A stretch of DNA of 64,000 bases from Phycisphaerae bacterium (GCA_012729395.1 JAAYDF010000104.1:1-64000); one strand, 5' to 3'. Shown: positions 26,622 through 37,269, counted from the stretch's first letter. Made by a program: numbers and translations. Notes: generated by a model from the sequence alone, not told the origin.

Positions 26622-29600
26622 TTATCGTGCGGTACCGGTCAAGGGGAACCGCACCGTAACCGCGCCGATGACCACATCGATGGCCTGGGGCCAGACGCGC
26701 ACATCGGCCACTAGGCCGGCGGCTGGATCCTCCGGCAACTCGACGATTGCCGTATCGGTTACCTGTTGCCCGTCGACTCTATCGTACAGCGTCAGCTCCA
26801 ATGTGCCGGCACCACGCAGCGGAGCATCCACGCCGCCGACCTGGATTCCGGTTCTGGGGGCTGTGCCGCGCGGACGATACACCACTACGGGTACGAGCCC
26901 GTCCACCGCGCGCAGCACATCCGCGTTGAGAAACGGACGGGGTCCGATGTCGGCGATCTGCCACAGGACGGCGTTGTCGCTCAACCGAACGGCGCCCAAG
27001 CCCCAACGCTGGCGGGCGAAGTCGGGTCCACGGCCGGTGCCCGAGGTTGGCCCGGCCTCATCGGGTTGCCCCCACGGCCGGACCTGGAACCCGCACGCGT
27101 AGAGGATACCGTCCCGCACAACACCGTCGGTAACTCCTTCGGCACAGGCGTTGAGTCGCGTTTCGTGGAGTACTCTGCCGGTTTGGGGGTCGACGATCAT
27201 CAGCCGGCCTGCGCGGTCGGATAGGGCCAGCCGATCCGGTGCGGGCTTGAAGATCTGGCACAAATCGGCGGGCATGGCCACTCGCCAGCGTTCGATGCCG
27301 GGGGTCGCGAGGTCGAAGGCCGCAACCTCGTTGCCGGCGACCGGCCCACAGATGACCTCATCGAAGAGCGTCAGGCTGACTTTGTCGGGCAACTGGCGGA
27401 ACCGGCAGAAGCCCCGATGCGTGCCGTCTTCAAGTTGGAAGAGATCGACCCGTTCGAGATCCGGGTCGATGGCCACAACCGTCGATCCGCGAATTCGGAC
27501 CCAATACCACTGTCGTTGGGGATTACTCCGCCGCCACAGAATGCTCTGACCGGCGTCGGCCGGTGCGACCTCCAGCCGACCGCGACGATCGACCGTGGCA
27601 ACGTAGCCCCCCTCTGCCCAGAGCCAGGCGTCAGAGCCTGCTACCTCCTGGTGAGCCAGGGCGGGCGGCTCGAAGCGTCGCGACCAGAGTCGTCGGCCGG
27701 TCACGAGCCCCACGGCGTGCAGGCCTTGTGAGCTGTTGAGGATGAACGTCTGGCCGGCCACCGCTCCACGGGCGGCCACCGTCGGTCCCCGGCGGATGCG
27801 GGCGACCGGGGTCTGCAACTCTCGATCGACCTCGGACTGGACGGCCAGCTCGCCGAGGAGGATCAGTTGGGTGGTCCACAACAACCGACCGTCATCCGCG
27901 GCACGGGCCTCGATCTGATTGTCGCCGCCGAGCATGAGGTAGCGGTCCACGAAGGGCGGCTGACGTTCGGCGCGTGGCACAATGGGGCGGCAGTCGGGGT
28001 AGGCCCAGAGCGTTACCTGGCTCAGGTGAGTTGGGAGCTTCACCGGTTCCATGGCGGCCTGGTGCTGAGCGAGGAGGGCTGGGTCGATGAGTCGGCGGAG
28101 TTGTTCCGCTGCCTGCCCTGCGGAGACACGTCCGGTTTCACCCTCCGTCAGGATCTCGCGAGGCAAGTCGCCCGCCGCCAGTTCACCCTCGAGCCGCACA
28201 ATCAAGCTGATCGCGGGGAGCGGCTGATGCAGCTCACCCGGTTGCAGGCAGGTCATCGCCAGCCTTGCGGCGGCCTCCGCCCGCAGCGTGACATCACCGC
28301 GACCTCGCAAGACGCGTGAGAACATGCTTTCCGCCTGCTCGAACCGCGAGCCATGAGCGGCCCAGGCTCCAAGGATCAGGGCGGCTTCATCGCCTGCTTG
28401 ACCGCAGGCGGTGGTCTGAGCAAGTCGGGCGAGCAGGCGCTCATCTCGTTGCTCGATCGCATCCGCCAGGCGTTCACGGATATGCTCTGCCAGCCGGTCG
28501 GCATCGGGTGCCGGCAGGAGTTGAGCCGCGGCCGCCAGTCGCTGCGACGCCGGGATACGAGCCTGACGCTCGAAGCCGGGTTCCTCCGGCAACGGCTCAT
28601 CACCTTCCTCACTGAGGGTGAGAGTCAGGTACTGTCGACAGGCGTCGAGCACTCTGTCCTGCCGCAGGTAATGCTCGCCAAGGGCGAGTGCACTGGCGAT
28701 GCCATCCTGGGGCGTGCGAGCGATGGCCTGGGCTTGCTCCAGGAGGCGAGAGGCCTCGTCCACCGCGGTCTGCTCAGAGCCAGCCAGTTCGAGCATGGTT
28801 TTGACTCGCAGATGGACGAGATGGTTATAGCGATGAGGGTCATCGGTTTCGTATTGCGGCGGCACATGCGAGAGGGCTTCGAGGGCTTCGCTTGGCCGCT
28901 GGCGCAATGACTCGAGCCAGGCCAGCCGGATGGCCGTGTCGCCGTCGGCGGGATTCTCGCGGTGGCGGGCCAGTGCATCGGGGTAGGCGTTCTGCAGGTC
29001 GGGGAACTTGCGGACCTGGCCCGCCAACAGGCTGAAGGTGGCATCCGCAACGACGGCGAGGTTGCCCAGCCAGTCGCCATCGGGCGGCTGTGCGACGTCG
29101 ACTCGCCGGCCGGTGTCCGCCTCCAGGGCCACGAGGCCATTTTCAGTAGGCAGATAGAGCATGTTGCCCGCGAGCATGCCTCGGCCCAGCGGTCGGCCGG
29201 CCGGTGCCGCCCACAACTCCTCACCGGTCGCGACCTCCAAGGAGCAGACCCGATCACCCGCCAGCCATACGCGGTCCCCGGTCGCGGCGATCACATAGCG
29301 CATGTCGCCGCGCGGCACCTGCCAGCGAATCCGCCCCGTGGTGCGGTCGAAGCAGATCAACTGATCCGCGTCTTCGGGCGCCAGGATCACGCTGTCGGCG
29401 AAGGCCAGCGGGGGCAAGGGCAGCCAGGAATCGCCGGCGGTCTTGATCGCGAGGTGGTCGTACCGCGAAGCCCAACGCACGCTGCATTCGGCCAAGTCCA
29501 CGGCGAGAAGGACGCCACGGCCGGTGGGCAGATAGGCCAACCCGTCGGCCAGGCACGGGATGCGCGGATAGAGGGCGTTGAACGGCCCGCCCCCGGTGCC

Positions 29601-31202
29601 GCAGAGGTACAGGTGTTTGACCAGCCTGCCGGTCGCCGGTTCGAGCAGCACGGCGTAGAGATCGTCGACGACTCGGCAGATACCGAAAAGATACTCGCCG
29701 GTGAAGGCCGGAACCGAAAGAAACTGAACGCCCGCCAAGAGGCCTTCATCACCGGCGGTATCGCTGGCCCAGACCAAGCGTCCAGACGCCAAGTCGTAGG
29801 CAGCGAGACGGTTCGGTGATGCGGCAGCCGAGTCATATTGCAGGCCGCGCTGAACCGGTCGCCCGTCGAGGGTCCACAGGGCGACCGGGGCGGGTGGTCC
29901 CGCGGGCCACTCGATGGTGAGAGCCAGTCCGGCAGCCATGGCTACCTGCGAGCCGACGCCGTCCATGAACATGCTCACAAAGAGCGGATCGGCGGCCCAA
30001 TCCCCGGAGTTGCTCCGCTCCGGAGCAATGATCAGCCCGGCACCGGATCGGCGAGTCTGTTCGTCGGCCCCCAGGGCTGCGGCCTTCGCTTGCCATCGTG
30101 GCTGGAAGGTCTCGACGTCGATCGCCAACAGGGCGAGACCACTCTTGACCAAGACGACTCGGCCATCGGTCGCGAGTCCGGCGGCCGGCAGGAGCCCGAG
30201 TTCCCGGGCATGTCGCTGGAAGGTCGGCAAGCCGTCCGCAGGCCATTCCAAGGGCAGGTCGACTCGCCAATCGAGTTCGGGCGGGAAGTCGATTTGCGCC
30301 GGTGGCTTGCGATCCGCGAAGAGATGCCCGGTTATTGGGCCGGCCATCGCCTGCCCCGTCGCAGTCCTGGCCGATGAAAGCCAGCGGCCGATCTCGCCCA
30401 GCCGGTCTTCCACACGGCCAGGCTGGCCACCGACGGGCGTGGAGGCGGCCGCCCGGTCGAGCCGGCTTCTCGCCTGCTCCATTTCGCCGGAGTAGCCGAG
30501 GCAAATCGCCATGCGGGCGTCCACCAGCCAGCCCGGCAAATCCGAATCCGGGTATACCACCTGCAACCACTTGAGGATGCTCGCCGCCTCGGCCAATCGG
30601 CCGTCGTCGATCAACCAGTCGGCCAAGGTAACCGCGGCTTCGTCCCCGACTCCGGTCAGGAGGAACCGATCGACCACGGCACGCAGCAGATCCGCGTCGT
30701 ATTGAGCCACGGCCTGTTCGAGAAGTGCGGCCGCCTCTTTGTCGTGCACCAACCGGTAGGCGCGCAGGCCGGGTTCAGGCAGGGCCGCGATGCGTCGTTG
30801 GGCCACGCGGCCGGCCGACTCATAGACATGCCCGTCACGGGCGAGAATGTGCTCGCCGGGCAGTTCGATCATCCGTTGAAGCGAGTCGATCGCCAGCTTC
30901 CAATCCTGCCGCTCGATGCCTTCCTCGGCTCTGCGCAGGAGCGTGCCGGCCTCCTCCGAGGCGTGCAGCACCGCGGCGAACGGGTTGACCGCGGCAGGGC
31001 TGGCGACGCCCGGCTCAACCATGATCTCGCCTTGCTCTGCCCTGATTTCCTGGCCCGCCGCCCGTGGCACGAAAGAAGCAAACCCGGCGGCAAGCCACAG
31101 TAGACATCGCATCGCCCACACCGCAGAACGGTCGACACGAGACGGTGAAGCTATCGCGGAGGCAATCGGGAGAATCGCACCGAAGCGGAATCGCAAGCCC
31201 AT
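26622..31202 (-). CDS. Very large PQQ-type beta-propeller and TPR protein
   Basis: 1526 residues from the ATG at 31202 (GAGGG upstream, eleven bases after the upstream stop). The N-terminus has a hydrophobic export segment (MRCLLWLAAGFASFVPRAAG). Helical repeats (residues about 70-230, LLRRAEEGIERQDWKLAIDS) are followed by a first WD/PQQ-like propeller (about 290-690, with blades such as YDLASGRLVWASD, FDRTTGRIRWQVPRG and LEVATGEELWAAP). A second helical region follows (about 720-960, RHRENPADGDTAIRLAWLE), then a second propeller (about 1040-1500, AVGLVTGRRLWSRR, VDPQTGRVLHETR). PQQ-enzyme metal and cofactor residues were not evident, so it is probably a scaffold or binding protein, not a dehydrogenase. 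Such TPR/propeller giants are common in Planctomycetota. Confidence 0.8.
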   Translation of the reverse strand: MGLRFRFGAILPIASAIASPSRVDRSAVWAMRCLLWLAAGFASFVPRAAGQEIRAEQGEIMVEPGVASPAAVNPFAAVLHASEEAGTLLRRAEEGIERQDWKLAIDSLQRMIELPGEHILARDGHVYESAGRVAQRRIAALPEPGLRAYRLVHDKEAAALLEQAVAQYDADLLRAVVDRFLLTGVGDEAAVTLADWLIDDGRLAEAASILKWLQVVYPDSDLPGWLVDARMAICLGYSGEMEQARSRLDRAAASTPVGGQPGRVEDRLGEIGRWLSSARTATGQAMAGPITGHLFADRKPPAQIDFPPELDWRVDLPLEWPADGLPTFQRHARELGLLPAAGLATDGRVVLVKSGLALLAIDVETFQPRWQAKAAALGADEQTRRSGAGLIIAPERSNSGDWAADPLFVSMFMDGVGSQVAMAAGLALTIEWPAGPPAPVALWTLDGRPVQRGLQYDSAAASPNRLAAYDLASGRLVWASDTAGDEGLLAGVQFLSVPAFTGEYLFGICRVVDDLYAVLLEPATGRLVKHLYLCGTGGGPFNALYPRIPCLADGLAYLPTGRGVLLAVDLAECSVRWASRYDHLAIKTAGDSWLPLPPLAFADSVILAPEDADQLICFDRTTGRIRWQVPRGDMRYVIAATGDRVWLAGDRVCSLEVATGEELWAAPAGRPLGRGMLAGNMLYLPTENGLVALEADTGRRVDVAQPPDGDWLGNLAVVADATFSLLAGQVRKFPDLQNAYPDALARHRENPADGDTAIRLAWLESLRQRPSEALEALSHVPPQYETDDPHRYNHLVHLRVKTMLELAGSEQTAVDEASRLLEQAQAIARTPQDGIASALALGEHYLRQDRVLDACRQYLTLTLSEEGDEPLPEEPGFERQARIPASQRLAAAAQLLPAPDADRLAEHIRERLADAIEQRDERLLARLAQTTACGQAGDEAALILGAWAAHGSRFEQAESMFSRVLRGRGDVTLRAEAAARLAMTCLQPGELHQPLPAISLIVRLEGELAAGDLPREILTEGETGRVSAGQAAEQLRRLIDPALLAQHQAAMEPVKLPTHLSQVTLWAYPDCRPIVPRAERQPPFVDRYLMLGGDNQIEARAADDGRLLWTTQLILLGELAVQSEVDRELQTPVARIRRGPTVAARGAVAGQTFILNSSQGLHAVGLVTGRRLWSRRFEPPALAHQEVAGSDAWLWAEGGYVATVDRRGRLEVAPADAGQSILWRRSNPQRQWYWVRIRGSTVVAIDPDLERVDLFQLEDGTHRGFCRFRQLPDKVSLTLFDEVICGPVAGNEVAAFDLATPGIERWRVAMPADLCQIFKPAPDRLALSDRAGRLMIVDPQTGRVLHETRLNACAEGVTDGVVRDGILYACGFQVRPWGQPDEAGPTSGTGRGPDFARQRWGLGAVRLSDNAVLWQIADIGPRPFLNADVLRAVDGLVPVVVYRPRGTAPRTGIQVGGVDAPLRGAGTLELTLYDRVDGQQVTDTAIVELPEDPAAGLVADVRVWPQAIDVVIGAVTVRFPLTGTAR

Positions 31203-31213
31203 AACGGCAGCCC

Positions 31214-32452
31214 TCAGCGAGCCGGGGCGCTCTCGACGGCAGCCGGCCCGGACGCCGGGGCGGCACTGCCGGCGACGATCTCCGGCATCGGCAGCGGCAG
31301 CGTCTGGGCCAGTGGACGCAACAGAGGATAGGTTACATCGACATCCATGGTCCACGTGCCCGCCAAAAACGTGCCACGGACTGGTTCCACCCGCGTGTTG
31401 CGGTCCAGGTCAGTCTGCGGGGCCGCCAGAGCCTGTTCATATCGTTGGTGGGCCGCGATCGCGGATGTGGCGTCCGCATACTGGACAACCCAGAGCATAT
31501 TGGGAACGTCGTCGGACAGGACAGGGGAAGCCGCCAGGCCGGTCGTCCCCGATTCACTCTCCTGCGACTCGGCGGCCGAGAGGGGGGCGACTCGCGGCGG
31601 ACGCACCGCTGCGATCCACAACCATGCGTCTCCGGTGAGCCCGAGCCGGCTGTCCAGGTCCGACGTGCTCACTTGAGCCATTTTCACATCGGGTACCACC
31701 CGCAGAGCAGCCGTGCTGCGGACTGCCCATACCTTGGCATCCGCAAGGCGATCCTGGGGAATCACGTGCATGATCAAAGGGGCATCGGCGGAAGGAACGC
31801 CAAAGACGATCCGATTGCACAACTGGCCGACGGCGTTCATGGCCGGCGTCGTCACCGAGCCCGGAAACCGCAGGAGCAGGCAGGTCTTGCCTTGCCAGGC
31901 GAGCATTTTCCAAGCGTCGGTGCCGGCCTCGATAACGCGGATGGTACCGTCCACCGGTCTGACCTGATGCCCGCCTCGCTGGGTCAATAAGGAGAAAATG
32001 CCGAACGCATCGGTGGGCGTGCCTGCCTCGAAGAAAAGCACGTCCGCGGTCGCCCCCGGCCACTCGTAGCCGCATACAGATAGCTGCTCGATCTGAAAGG
32101 TCCGCAGTGCCTTGACCAATCGCTCGTCGCTCAGGAACTTCTCAAGCTCGGCGGGCCCGGCGACCTGGATGGGTTTGACTTTCACCCAACCGGGCAATTC
32201 GTTCGTTCTGGGCAAAACCCGCGGGGCTTTCGGGTGATCCTGGGAATCGACACCAGGGCTGCGGGTTTCGCGAGAGGTGGACGGCTGATCGGGCGATTCG
32301 GCCCCAGTCTGCGACGGGTCAGGTTGCTCGTTGGCCGTGAAGTAACCCGACTCATCCTGCTCGGAGCGATCACACGCCGACAACAGGCCTCCAGCCACCC
32401 ACGCGGCGGCCAGAATCGACAGCCATCTTCGTGTATATGGTTTTCTTCTCAT
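31214..32452 (-). CDS. Lipoprotein coupled to the PQQ-propeller gene (DUF6599-like)
   Basis: 412 residues from the ATG at 32452. The start MRRKPYTRRWLSILAAAW followed by VAGGLLSAC is a clear lipoprotein signal. A polar linker (residues 30-85) leads to a globular region with YEWPGATADVLFFEAGTPTD and AFGIFSLLTQRGG, reminiscent of DUF6599-type secreted proteins, and a repeat of this layout around residues 215-350. The C-terminal tail is Ala/Pro-rich. Its stop is eleven bases from the ATG of the 1526-residue propeller protein, so the two probably work together at the membrane. The family call is tentative. Confidence 0.6.
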   Translation of the reverse strand: MRRKPYTRRWLSILAAAWVAGGLLSACDRSEQDESGYFTANEQPDPSQTGAESPDQPSTSRETRSPGVDSQDHPKAPRVLPRTNELPGWVKVKPIQVAGPAELEKFLSDERLVKALRTFQIEQLSVCGYEWPGATADVLFFEAGTPTDAFGIFSLLTQRGGHQVRPVDGTIRVIEAGTDAWKMLAWQGKTCLLLRFPGSVTTPAMNAVGQLCNRIVFGVPSADAPLIMHVIPQDRLADAKVWAVRSTAALRVVPDVKMAQVSTSDLDSRLGLTGDAWLWIAAVRPPRVAPLSAAESQESESGTTGLAASPVLSDDVPNMLWVVQYADATSAIAAHQRYEQALAAPQTDLDRNTRVEPVRGTFLAGTWTMDVDVTYPLLRPLAQTLPLPMPEIVAGSAAPASGPAAVESAPAR

Positions 32453-32682
32453 GTCACAATCGACCTTGAACAGCAATGCCGGGCACGATAGTACCCCACC
32501 GGGCCGCCGACGTCGAGATGCCGTCGCCGGGACCACGGCAACTTGTTCCTGTTCGTCCGTCGCGTCTGGACACGTCCATCCGCGAGTTGAGTCGGTCCTG
32601 GGAACGAAGCCCGCCGGTTCTGCCTCTCCCCCGGCGACCGCGATCATTGCAGTATCTTCGCCGGGGGTTAACATCCCCGATC

Positions 32683-34590
32683 ATGACATGGGGTTTTACC
32701 GACAAGGTCACGCGCACCCTCGAAGATCCGCAGCTCCGGCAACTCGGCCGGCTGCTGGCCATCTGCGCGCTGGTGGGACTGGTAGCCGGGCTGGGCGCCG
32801 CCGCCTTCTACGTGATGCTCGACGCCAGCCGGGCAGCGTGCCTGGGATACCTCGCCAATTATGATCCGGCGATGCCGGGTTTCGAGAAACCGCTGTTCGA
32901 CTTCGGTTCGTGGCGGAGTGGCGGCAGCATCGTGCGTTGGGCCTTGTTGCTTCTGCCGGCGGCAGGGGGATTACTGAGCGGCATCATTGTGTTCACGTTG
33001 GCCCCTGAGGCGGAGGGGCACGGCACGGATTCAGCCATTGAGGCGTACCACTTCAAGGATGGGTTCATCCGCGCCCGCGTGCCGGTGGTCAAGGCCATCA
33101 CCTCGATGCTGACCATCGGGTCCGGCGGGTCGGCCGGCAACGAGGGACCGATCTCGCAAATCGGGTCGGGCTTCGGGTCGGTCTTGGGGCAATGGCTGAA
33201 GGTTCCACCGCACGAACGCCGGCTCCTAATGGCCGCTGGTATGGGCGCGGGTATCGGGGCAATCTTCCACGCCCCGCTGGCCGGGGCGATCTTTGCCGCC
33301 GAGGTAATGTACCGTGGTCCGGACTTCGAGCATGAGGCCTTGGTCCCCGCCTTCATTGCCTCCATCGTCGCGTATAGCGTCTACGGCTGGATTTTCGGGT
33401 TCCACCCGATGTTCGACACTCCGCAGTACAGCTTTCACCAGCCGGCCTCGCTGCTGGCGTACCTGATCCTTGCGGTGATCGTGTCCCTCGGGGCGCTGCT
33501 GTTCGTCAAGACGCTCTACGGGATGCGGCGAATCACCTTTGTGCGACTGCAGCGTTGGCCCAACCACATCAAGCCCGCGATCGGCGGGCTGCTGGTGGGC
33601 ATCATTGGCTTCTTCCTTCCTGAGGCCCTGGGCACTGGTTACGGCACCGTGCAGATGTGCTTCAACTCGGATGCCGGTCGCGAGCCCGCGCTCATGGCCC
33701 TGCCAACCGCTCAGGCCGTGGTCGCCCTGCTCGGATGGCGGATCAGCCCGGTGGCGTTGGGTGCCGGACTGCTGGCGGCCATCGGACTGGGCAAAATCCT
33801 CACCACGTCGCTGACCGTCGGCAGCGGCGGCAGTGGCGGGGCCTTTGGGCCGGCGGTGGTCATCGGAGCCGCCCTGGGCGGGGCGACCGGGCTGGTCTGC
33901 ATGCACCTGTTCCCCTACCTCGACATCCAGCCGGGAGCTTTTGCCCTGGTCGGCATGGCCGGCTTCTTCGCCGGAGCCGCCCACACGCCGGTGTCCACCA
34001 TCATCATGGTCAGCGAGATCACCGGGAATTACGACTTGCTCGTCCCCTCGATGCTGGTCTGCATTACCTCGTTTGTCCTCTGCCGCCGATTCACCCTGTA
34101 CGAGAAGCAACTGCTCTCGCGGCTCGAAGCGCCCACCAAACTCGGCAACATGGCCAGCGCGATCCTCCGCCGGCTGACGGTGCGTGAGGCCCTGGCTACC
34201 CGGCGCGATACCCCGGTCCTTGTCGCCCGGAGCACCAGCCTCAGCGAGTTGATGAAACGGTTCGCCCAATCCACGCATGCCGCGTTCCCGGTGGTTGATG
34301 AGAAGCAGCAACTGGTCGGCGTGGTTGACGCCGGCGATATCCGCCGCGTGGTGACCGAGGCCGGCGTCGGCGATCTCATCATCGCCGGTGATATCGAGAA
34401 AACCGCCGTCACCATCACGCCGGACGACTCGCTGCTCTCGGCCATCAACTCGATGGTGCAGGCAGGGAGCCTCGATCTCGTCGTGGTCGAGTCGCCGGGC
34501 TCACGGCAAGTGGTGGGCACACTCAACCGGGCGGATATCTTCACCGCCTACAACCGAGCCATGATTGAGCAGACCGTCCCCATCCTCTGA
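32683..34590 (+). CDS. ClC-type chloride channel/transporter with two CBS domains
   Basis: 635 residues from the ATG at 32683. About 10-12 membrane segments cover residues 20-470. ClC selectivity motifs are present: GSGGSAGNEGPISQIGSG (gating Glu kept in NEGP), FHAPLAGAIFAAEVMYR and GSGGSGGAFGPAVVIGA. The position of the proton glutamate (second Glu of E. coli ClC EEM) is Val here, as in eukaryotic ClC channels. Two C-terminal CBS modules follow (STHAAFPVVDEKQQLVGVVD and SLDLVVVESPGSRQVVGTLN), which usually bind adenine nucleotides. The gene stands alone, divergent from the DUF6599-like lipoprotein. Confidence 0.92.
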   Translation: MTWGFTDKVTRTLEDPQLRQLGRLLAICALVGLVAGLGAAAFYVMLDASRAACLGYLANYDPAMPGFEKPLFDFGSWRSGGSIVRWALLLLPAAGGLLSGIIVFTLAPEAEGHGTDSAIEAYHFKDGFIRARVPVVKAITSMLTIGSGGSAGNEGPISQIGSGFGSVLGQWLKVPPHERRLLMAAGMGAGIGAIFHAPLAGAIFAAEVMYRGPDFEHEALVPAFIASIVAYSVYGWIFGFHPMFDTPQYSFHQPASLLAYLILAVIVSLGALLFVKTLYGMRRITFVRLQRWPNHIKPAIGGLLVGIIGFFLPEALGTGYGTVQMCFNSDAGREPALMALPTAQAVVALLGWRISPVALGAGLLAAIGLGKILTTSLTVGSGGSGGAFGPAVVIGAALGGATGLVCMHLFPYLDIQPGAFALVGMAGFFAGAAHTPVSTIIMVSEITGNYDLLVPSMLVCITSFVLCRRFTLYEKQLLSRLEAPTKLGNMASAILRRLTVREALATRRDTPVLVARSTSLSELMKRFAQSTHAAFPVVDEKQQLVGVVDAGDIRRVVTEAGVGDLIIAGDIEKTAVTITPDDSLLSAINSMVQAGSLDLVVVESPGSRQVVGTLNRADIFTAYNRAMIEQTVPIL

Positions 34591-34626
34591 ACGTGTCACG
34601 AAACAAGCCGCGACCGCAAAAGAGCG

Positions 34627-35733
34627 TCATGCAACGCTGTCGGCTCCCTTGCGGTCGTGGCCCAGCGGTTGCGGCGAGGACTCCTCCCAGACGCCTGGAA
34701 TCGCCGTTCCACACCCCGGGCAGCAGCCCGCCCGCAACCGGTTCTCCTCGATGTGAAATCCGCGGCGGCGGATCAACACCTCGCCGCACGCGGGGCAGAC
34801 GGTGTGCTCTCGGTCGCCCGTCCGGCCCGGCGAGTTCCCGGTGTAGACGAACCGCAGCCCGGCCGCCTTGCCCGCGTCGTACGCCCGGATCAGCGTCTCC
34901 GGCGGAGTGGGCGGCGAATCGGTCATTCTGTAATCGGGGTGAAAGGCGGTCACATGCCAGGGGATGTCCGGCGACACACCCGCCAGAAAGCGAGCGATGC
35001 CGGCAAGTTCCTCATCACCGTCGTTGAAACCCGGAACCACCAACGTGACCACCTCGACCCAGAAGGCCATCTCCTTGAGTCGGGTGATCGTATCGAGGAC
35101 GTTGGCCAGCGTGCCGCCCAGGCTACGGTAGTGGCGATCGTCAAAGCACTTGAGGTCCACCTTGTAGAGGTCGACGTAGGGGCGAATGAACGCCAGAACC
35201 TCGGGCGTGGCGTTGCCGTTGGAGACGAATCCGCAGAGGATGCCGCGTGGCCGAGCCAGCTTGAACACCTCGACCGCCCAGTCGGCGGTGATGAGCGGCT
35301 CGTTGTAGGTGCTGACCATGACCGGCGCGCGGTGCTCGACGGCCAGCTCGACAAGACGGTCGGCGACAATCGTCCGCGGAGCGACCACCGCCTCGGCGTC
35401 GCGTAGCGTCTGGCTCGAGATCCAATTCTGGCAGTACCCGCAGTGAAAATCGCACCCCAACATGCCGAACGACAGTGCGCCGCGGCCGGGGCAAACATGA
35501 TAAAAGGGCTTCTTCTCGATGGGATCCACGGCCAAGCCGGCCACGTAACCGGCCGGCACCCGCAGCCGCCCACCTTCGATGAACCGCACCCGGCAAACGC
35601 CCGATTTGCCCTCGCCAATCCGGCAGCGGTGTCCGCACGCAACGCAACGCAGCGCGCTATCTTCCTGCCGCACCAACTCGGGCGCGGACGCCATCGTGTG
35701 CCCCGCCAACAGCTCTTTCAGCGCCATCGCCAT
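34627..35733 (-). CDS. amrS: AmmeMemoRadiSam system radical SAM enzyme
   Basis: 368 residues. The radical-SAM cluster motif is GCDFHCGYCQNW (CxxxCxxC) near residue 95. An N-terminal Cys-rich region (CVACGHRCRIGEGKSGVCR) and VDPIEKKPFYHVCPG are typical of AmrS, the PflA-like member of the AMMECR1/Memo/radical SAM set. A C-terminal zinc-ribbon-like region (CPACG ... CCPGCG) is also present. AmrA and AmrB partners are not seen in this window. GGGAG lies before the ATG at 35733. It follows the trpB-like gene on the same strand by about 150 bases. Confidence 0.92.
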   Translation of the reverse strand: MAMALKELLAGHTMASAPELVRQEDSALRCVACGHRCRIGEGKSGVCRVRFIEGGRLRVPAGYVAGLAVDPIEKKPFYHVCPGRGALSFGMLGCDFHCGYCQNWISSQTLRDAEAVVAPRTIVADRLVELAVEHRAPVMVSTYNEPLITADWAVEVFKLARPRGILCGFVSNGNATPEVLAFIRPYVDLYKVDLKCFDDRHYRSLGGTLANVLDTITRLKEMAFWVEVVTLVVPGFNDGDEELAGIARFLAGVSPDIPWHVTAFHPDYRMTDSPPTPPETLIRAYDAGKAAGLRFVYTGNSPGRTGDREHTVCPACGEVLIRRRGFHIEENRLRAGCCPGCGTAIPGVWEESSPQPLGHDRKGADSVA

Positions 35734-35880
35734 GCACGCTCTCCCGTCTGCGAGATCCGCATCCGAGGTGCCTCACCACGATTGTAGGCGCCCCCTTCGC
35801 GTGCAACACCCGCGACGTGCTTGCCTCTTGGCGACGATGGACGATCTCCAACGACGAAGCCCGACGCAACCGCCGTGCGC

Positions 35881-37269
35881 TCACCACCGCCCGGACTTGG
35901 CCACCTTGGGCTTGGGCAGATCCTTCAGCGCCAACAGCGACTTATTCAGCAGTTCCTCCGGCAGTGGGTAATCCTGCAACCTGCCAGCGAAGAACTTCTC
36001 GTAGCCCACCAGGTCCATCAGTCCGTGCCCGCTGAAGTTGAAGAGGATGACCTTCTCCTTGCCTTCCTCTTTGGCCTTGTTGGCCTCCTGGATGGCCGCC
36101 GCGATGGCATGGCTGGTTTCGGGTGCGGGGATGACGCCCTCGGTACGAGCGAACAGCACGGCCGCTTCGTAACACTCGGTCTGGTGAACGGCCCGCGGGG
36201 TGGCCAAGCCCTCGATGATCGACTGGCTGACCAGCGGGGCAATGCCGTGGTATCGCAACCCACCGGCATGGATCGGCGGCGGCACGAAGGTGTGCCCGAG
36301 CGAGTACATCGGCAGCAGCGGGGTCATGCCTGCCGTGTCGCCGAAATCATAAGCGAACGGTCCACGGGTCATCGTCGGACAGCTTGTTGGCTCGGTCGGG
36401 ATGATGGTGATGTCTGCCCCGGCGATCTTGTCCGCCATGAAGGGGAACGACAGACCCGCGTAGTTGCTCCCGCCACCCGCACACCCGATGACAATATCCA
36501 CCTTCTTCTCGCCGATCTTGGCGAGCTGCTTCTTGGCTTCCAGCCCGATGATCGTCTGGTGCAGCATGACGTGGTTGAGCACGCTGCCCAGCGAGTAGCG
36601 AGTCTGCTTGGTCTCGTCGGTGACCGCGTCCTCGACAGCTTCGCTGATGGCGATGCCCAGGCTGCCCGGCGTGTCCGGATCCTGCTCAAGGATGGCCCGC
36701 CCGGCATTGGTTTCGGTGCTCGGGCTGGGTATGCACTTGCCGCCCCAGGTCTCCATCATGAGCCGGCGGAACGGCTTCTGATCGAAGCTGATGCGAACCA
36801 TGTAAACTTTGCATTCGAGCCCCAGGAGGCAGCAGGCGAAGCTCAGGGCGCTGCCCCACTGGCCCGCCCCGGTCTCCGTGGTGATCCGCTTGATGCCGAA
36901 CTGCTTGTTGTACCAAGCCTGAGCGACCGCGGTGTTGGGCTTGTGGCTGCCCGGCGGGCTGACGCTCTCGTCCTTGTAGTAGATGCGGGCCGGGGTACCC
37001 AGGGCCTTCTCCAGGAAAAAGGCCCGACGCAAGGGCGTCGGCCGCCAGCGGTACAGGATCTCGAGAATCTCCTCCGGGATGTTGATCCAGCGTTCCTGGC
37101 TGACTTCTTGCTCGATGATGTTCATGGGGAAGACCGGAGCGAGCATCTCGGGCGAGATGGGTTTGCCGTCCGGCCCCAGCGGGGGCTGCATCGGGGTGGG
37201 CAGATCCGCGGCCAAATTGTACCACTGACGCGGAATCTCACTCTCTTCCAGCAGAATCTTCACACTCAT
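35881..37269 (-). CDS. Tryptophan synthase beta-like PLP enzyme (TrpB2 type)
   Basis: 462 residues from the ATG at 37269 (AGGAG eight bases upstream). It has the TrpB PLP lysine in [19 protein letters not shown], the RPTPL substrate phrase, [13 protein letters not shown] and [16 protein letters not shown] (phosphate loop), ending [11 protein letters not shown]. The longer N-terminus and [14 protein letters not shown] form place it in TrpB2, which is less dependent on TrpA and often lies outside trp operons. It joins indole with serine to make tryptophan. There is no trpA nearby, consistent with TrpB2. Confidence 0.93.
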   Translation of the reverse strand: MSVKILLEESEIPRQWYNLAADLPTPMQPPLGPDGKPISPEMLAPVFPMNIIEQEVSQERWINIPEEILEILYRWRPTPLRRAFFLEKALGTPARIYYKDESVSPPGSHKPNTAVAQAWYNKQFGIKRITTETGAGQWGSALSFACCLLGLECKVYMVRISFDQKPFRRLMMETWGGKCIPSPSTETNAGRAILEQDPDTPGSLGIAISEAVEDAVTDETKQTRYSLGSVLNHVMLHQTIIGLEAKKQLAKIGEKKVDIVIGCAGGGSNYAGLSFPFMADKIAGADITIIPTEPTSCPTMTRGPFAYDFGDTAGMTPLLPMYSLGHTFVPPPIHAGGLRYHGIAPLVSQSIIEGLATPRAVHQTECYEAAVLFARTEGVIPAPETSHAIAAAIQEANKAKEEGKEKVILFNFSGHGLMDLVGYEKFFAGRLQDYPLPEELLNKSLLALKDLPKPKVAKSGRW

